In this document: piece after piece, positions 61,253 to 64,000 of the stretch
Numbering within the stretch: position 1 is the first letter of the stretch
Layout: the number at the start of each line of letters is the position of its first letter
Notes under the pieces: generated by a model
Database searches by the model: none
The model's input: only the letters and a program-made list of their open reading frames with translations
What the model was told of the DNA's origin: nothing
Translations under genes and position numbers: made by a program
Origin: Bradyrhizobium sp. Arg816
GTDB lineage: Bacteria > Pseudomonadota > Alphaproteobacteria > Rhizobiales > Xanthobacteraceae
Assembly (NCBI RefSeq): GCF_029989365.1
Contig: NZ_JAPRAQ010000001.1
Coordinates: 434,001-498,000, forward strand
Reading direction: 5' to 3'
DNA: 64,000 bases

Positions 61253-63076
61253 CTATTCGACCGTCACCGACTTCGCGAGATTCCGCGGCTGGTCTACGTC
61301 GGTCCCCATAATCGCGGCACTGTGATAGGCAAGGAGCTGCAGCGGCACCGCGAGAGCCAGCGGCGCCACGATCTGGGGCATATCCGGCAACGCCAGGATC
61401 GAGCAACCACTGGATGCGGCGAGTGAAGCACCTTTCTGGTCGGTCAACAGGATGATGCGCCCCCCACGGGCGATCACCTCCTGCATGTTCGACATGGTCT
61501 TCTCGAACGTTGCGTCGCACGGTGCAATGACGATGACCGGCAGGCCCTTGTCGATCAGCGCGATCGGTCCATGTTTGAGCTCACCGGCCGCATAGCCCTC
61601 TGCGTGAATGTAAGTGACCTCCTTGAGCTTGAGGGCTCCCTCCAATGCCAACGGATAATTGGTGCCCCGGCCTATGAACAGAGCGTCTCTGGCCCTGGCG
61701 ATCTCGCGCGCGAGCTCATGGACTTTCGGCTCCAGTTCGAGTGCGCGGGCCATACAGCTTGGAATCTCGGCAAGGGATCGGACGAGCGAGCGCTCGTCTT
61801 CGGCCGAGAGCACCCCGCGACGGCGACCGGCCGCGATCGCAATGCAGAGCAAGGTTGCCAGCTGACAGGTGAACGCCTTCGTGGATGCAACCCCAATTTC
61901 CGGACCGGCCAATGTGGGCATCACGATGTGGCTCGAACGAGCCATCGTCGAGGTTTGCACATTGACGACCGCGAGAACGCGCTGGCCGTGGGTCTTGGCG
62001 AACTCCAACGAGGCGAGCGTGTCGGCCGTTTCGCCGGATTGCGACACGAAAATCGCCAGATTGCCCGCGCCAAACGGAACGTCGCGATAGCGGAACTCCG
62101 ATGCAATATCGATCTCGACCGAGAGCTTGGCGTAGCGCTCGAACCAGTACCTCGCAATCAGACCGGCGTAGAAGGCGGTGCCGCAAGCTACAATCGAGAC
62201 GCGATCGACTGTCGCGAAGTCCACATCCACGCCCGCCGGCAGCCTGATTGTCCCGTTGGGCGCGATGTATTGTGCAAGCGTCTGCCCGACCACGTCCGGC
62301 TGTTCGTGAATCTCCTTTGCCATGAAGTGGCGATGCTCGCCCTTGTGAACAATCACGGCCGCGCCGGCAATTTTGGCCGACGCACGGCGCAGACGCGCGC
62401 CGTTCACGTCGATAAACTCGATCTGCTCCCGGGTCACGACGGCGAGATCGCCGTCCTCGAGATAGGCGACAATGTCGGTCAGAGGTGCGAGCGCCATCGC
62501 ATCCGAACCCAGAAACATCTCGCCGCACCCGTAGCCGACGGCAAGCGGCGAGCCCTTTCGGGCACCGATCAGGAGATTGTCGTGCCCCTCGAACAGGAAG
62601 GCGAGCGCGAACGTTCCGTTCAAGCGCGGGAGCACCTTACGCACCGCTGCGACCGGTTCGCATCCGTTCTTCCGCTCGCGGCTGACGAGATGCGCAACCA
62701 CCTCGGAGTCGGTTTCGGTCGTAAAGTGCGCGCCGGCCGCTTTGAGATCATTGCGCAACTCTCGATGGTTTTCGATGATCCCATTGTGCACGATCGCCAC
62801 GCCGTCAACCATGTGAGGATGCGCATTCGTCTCATCGGGACGGCCGTGCGTTGCCCAGCGCGTGTGACCAATTCCAATCCGCCCGGCAAGCGGCTCCGAG
62901 TCGAGCCTATTCTTGAGGTTTGCGAGCTTTCCGACCGCGCGACGTCGCGTCAGCGAACCGTCCTCGAGAGTGGCAATACCGGCCGAGTCATATCCCCGAT
63001 ATTCAAGCCGCTTCAGCGCATCCAAAAGGAGAGCAGAGGCTGGGCCTCGCCCGACGACACCAACAATTCCGCACAT
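61253..63076 (-). CDS. glmS: Glutamine-fructose-6-phosphate aminotransferase (isomerising)
   Basis: GlmS makes glucosamine-6-phosphate from fructose-6-phosphate and glutamine, the entry to cell-wall and Nod-factor amino sugars. From MCGIVGVVGRG the protein has 607 residues, with the N-terminal Cys nucleophile, HTRWATHGRP, and the two SIS domains (VACGTAFYAGLIARYWFE, SQSGETADT, ASTKAFTCQLATLL, GRGTNYPLALEGALKLKE). The C-terminus NLAKSVTVE is normal. No glmU neighbours it here. Because rhizobia often have a second copy (nodM), this could be an accessory or symbiotic copy; no nod box was seen upstream. Confidence 0.96.
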   Translation of the reverse strand: MCGIVGVVGRGPASALLLDALKRLEYRGYDSAGIATLEDGSLTRRRAVGKLANLKNRLDSEPLAGRIGIGHTRWATHGRPDETNAHPHMVDGVAIVHNGIIENHRELRNDLKAAGAHFTTETDSEVVAHLVSRERKNGCEPVAAVRKVLPRLNGTFALAFLFEGHDNLLIGARKGSPLAVGYGCGEMFLGSDAMALAPLTDIVAYLEDGDLAVVTREQIEFIDVNGARLRRASAKIAGAAVIVHKGEHRHFMAKEIHEQPDVVGQTLAQYIAPNGTIRLPAGVDVDFATVDRVSIVACGTAFYAGLIARYWFERYAKLSVEIDIASEFRYRDVPFGAGNLAIFVSQSGETADTLASLEFAKTHGQRVLAVVNVQTSTMARSSHIVMPTLAGPEIGVASTKAFTCQLATLLCIAIAAGRRRGVLSAEDERSLVRSLAEIPSCMARALELEPKVHELAREIARARDALFIGRGTNYPLALEGALKLKEVTYIHAEGYAAGELKHGPIALIDKGLPVIVIAPCDATFEKTMSNMQEVIARGGRIILLTDQKGASLAASSGCSILALPDMPQIVAPLALAVPLQLLAYHSAAIMGTDVDQPRNLAKSVTVE

Positions 63077-63419
63077 GGCCTCTCTCCGAGCATCTACCAA
63101 CGGCCCCACGAAGCGCAACCGCGATCGGGGGCAACCTCCTTAATGCGACGGCAGCGGCTTGGCGCCCTCACCTTTGGCCTGCCCTGCTACGCATGCTTCA
63201 GCGAGACGCTCAAGCTAGCCGCCTCCCGGCCGCCCGCGCGCCTGTCGAATATCGTCGACAACATTGGCGAGTAGTATCGTGGGACGTCAATTCTAACACA
63301 CGCAGCCGCCGATTGTATGATGATGACGGAGTAGACCTCTTGCCCCTAGGCTCTGCACTTGATCGCTACACCGGCACCTGCATGTCCTATCGTGGCAGCA
63401 GACACCGCCCGAGCCGCCA
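63077..63419. other. Intergenic region between glmS and the aldo/keto reductase gene
   Basis: These 343 bases hold no supported gene. A perfect inverted repeat TGTCGA-N6-TCGACA lies at 63243-63260, about 170 bases upstream of glmS, and could be an operator. The glmS ribosome site is GAGAGG. Confidence 0.4.
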
Positions 63420-64000
63420 TCAGCATCTCTCGACGCGCCGGTCATTCGTGCCGTGGCAAATTCGTTCGATTTGCCGCGGCCCGTTCGAGAGCTCGGCGGC
63501 TATGCTATTGAGCTGATGAAGCGCTGGAACTTGCGTTGACCGGAGCAGATTGAATGCAAGATGCTCCTTCCGAAACATCGAAAACAGTGAGACTCCTGCC
63601 GAGTTCGTTGCCAGCGCATAATCCACCACAAAGGCAGCGGCGATCTCGGTGAGGTCGCCCCGGTATCCCATCTCGTGAAGGCCGTTCAGTATTTCTTTCT
63701 CCGATCCTAGCCTTGCGACAAACGGATTGACGCTCGAAAATGATCCATACGTGACAAACGTCCTGCGCCGCATGGTCTCCGTCGATCTCTGAAGATTCGG
63801 CTCGAACGGATTATTCGCGATCTGTATCAGCCGGTAAGGTAGCGATTCATGGAGGCCGTCAATTCCGCCCTCGTTATTGCCTGCAATCGAAATTGCCCGG
63901 GCCTTCCCGTCCTGGACGATGCGCTCGACCGCTCGAATGATGTCTTCGCGAACGACCTCTTCGCGGGTAGGACGGTGGAGAGCAAGCACATCGACATAAT
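63420..64000 (-). CDS. Aldo/keto reductase, C-terminal part (5' end outside window)
   Basis: The visible 190-odd residues start YVDVLALHRPTREEVV, the strand with the catalytic His of aldo/keto reductases, followed by AIERIVQDGKARAISIAGNNEG-like family sequence (AVERIVQDGKARAISIAGNNEG). The catalytic Asp, Tyr and Lys would be upstream of the window. The C-terminal half (GYRGDLTEIAAAFVVDYAL, FNLLRSTQVPALHQLN) departs from the common pattern but fits the barrel's end. Hand-counted GC for 63661-63840 is about 52%, well below the malonate operon. Substrate unknown. Confidence 0.8.
   Translation of the reverse strand, partial: YVDVLALHRPTREEVVREDIIRAVERIVQDGKARAISIAGNNEGGIDGLHESLPYRLIQIANNPFEPNLQRSTETMRRRTFVTYGSFSSVNPFVARLGSEKEILNGLHEMGYRGDLTEIAAAFVVDYALATNSAGVSLFSMFRKEHLAFNLLRSTQVPALHQLNSIAAELSNGPRQIERICHGTNDRRVERC

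Noticed and set aside
63077..63419. Possible nod box upstream of glmS (nodM-like reading)
   Set aside because: No ATC-rich 47-base nod-box pattern could be found in the intergenic region; only a short palindrome is present.
1..64000. tRNA genes, CRISPR arrays and insertion sequences
   Set aside because: Several TTCGAA-like fragments were looked at, but none has a tRNA fold around it. No regular spaced repeats or transposase-like proteins were seen.

Overview
The window looks like chromosomal DNA of a GC-rich alphaproteobacterium, most likely Bradyrhizobium or a close relative. Support comes from the codon use, the sigma-32 with a clear RpoH box, the many short secreted proteins with 'MTTLKLL'-type leaders, the HWE-like kinase and the CioA-type bd oxidase. 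The assignment rests on reading the sequence; no database search was possible. No tRNA, rRNA, CRISPR array or insertion sequence was seen.

Layout. (a) 1-1088: the 3' part of a HlyD-type pump adaptor gene broken by an in-frame TAG. 1347-2393: an AraC regulator. (b) 2585-9701 (minus): a complete malonate decarboxylase operon in transcription order mdcA-C-D-E-G-B-F-H, tightly overlapped and preceded by a 24-codon leader ORF. (c) 9795-11228: a secreted alpha/beta hydrolase and a small secreted protein. (d) 11439-16707 (plus): a low-complexity secreted protein, an adaptor, an RND pump and a FlK-like thioesterase in one operon, then a PAS histidine kinase. (e) 18543-22329: a YdeP/FdhF-like molybdoenzyme divergent from a bicupin oxalate decarboxylase, plausibly oxalate to formate to CO2. 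(f) 22426-28703 (minus): fumC, two tandem cupins, mqo, cydA, cydB, which form a short respiratory chain from fumarate/malate through quinone to oxygen. (g) 28868-34029 (minus): a stress block with a DUF1275 protein, fdhD, a HdeD-like protein, a degenerate histidine kinase, Dps, cytochrome b561 and a catalase-like peroxidase. (h) 34382-50444: an accessory-looking region with an SDR lacking catalytic residues, three paralogous winged-helix/NTPase/helical-repeat regulators of about 950-970 residues, two orphan branched-chain-amino-acid-type periplasmic binding proteins, an AraC regulator and several small secreted proteins. (i) 50532-59355 (minus): a second RND operon that again carries a low-complexity secreted protein, then rpoH, a two-component pair and a 59-residue ORF. 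(j) 59586-60835: small secreted and hypothetical proteins. (k) 61253-64000: glmS and the 3' part of an aldo/keto reductase in visibly lower-GC DNA.

The main novelty candidates are the regulator/binding-protein region at 34-50 kb, the repeated pairing of low-complexity secreted proteins with RND operons, the small secreted two-cysteine family (44317 and 59586), the mdcA leader ORF, and several genes that keep their fold but have lost key residues or carry a stop (HlyD remnant, SDR, HWE-like kinase).
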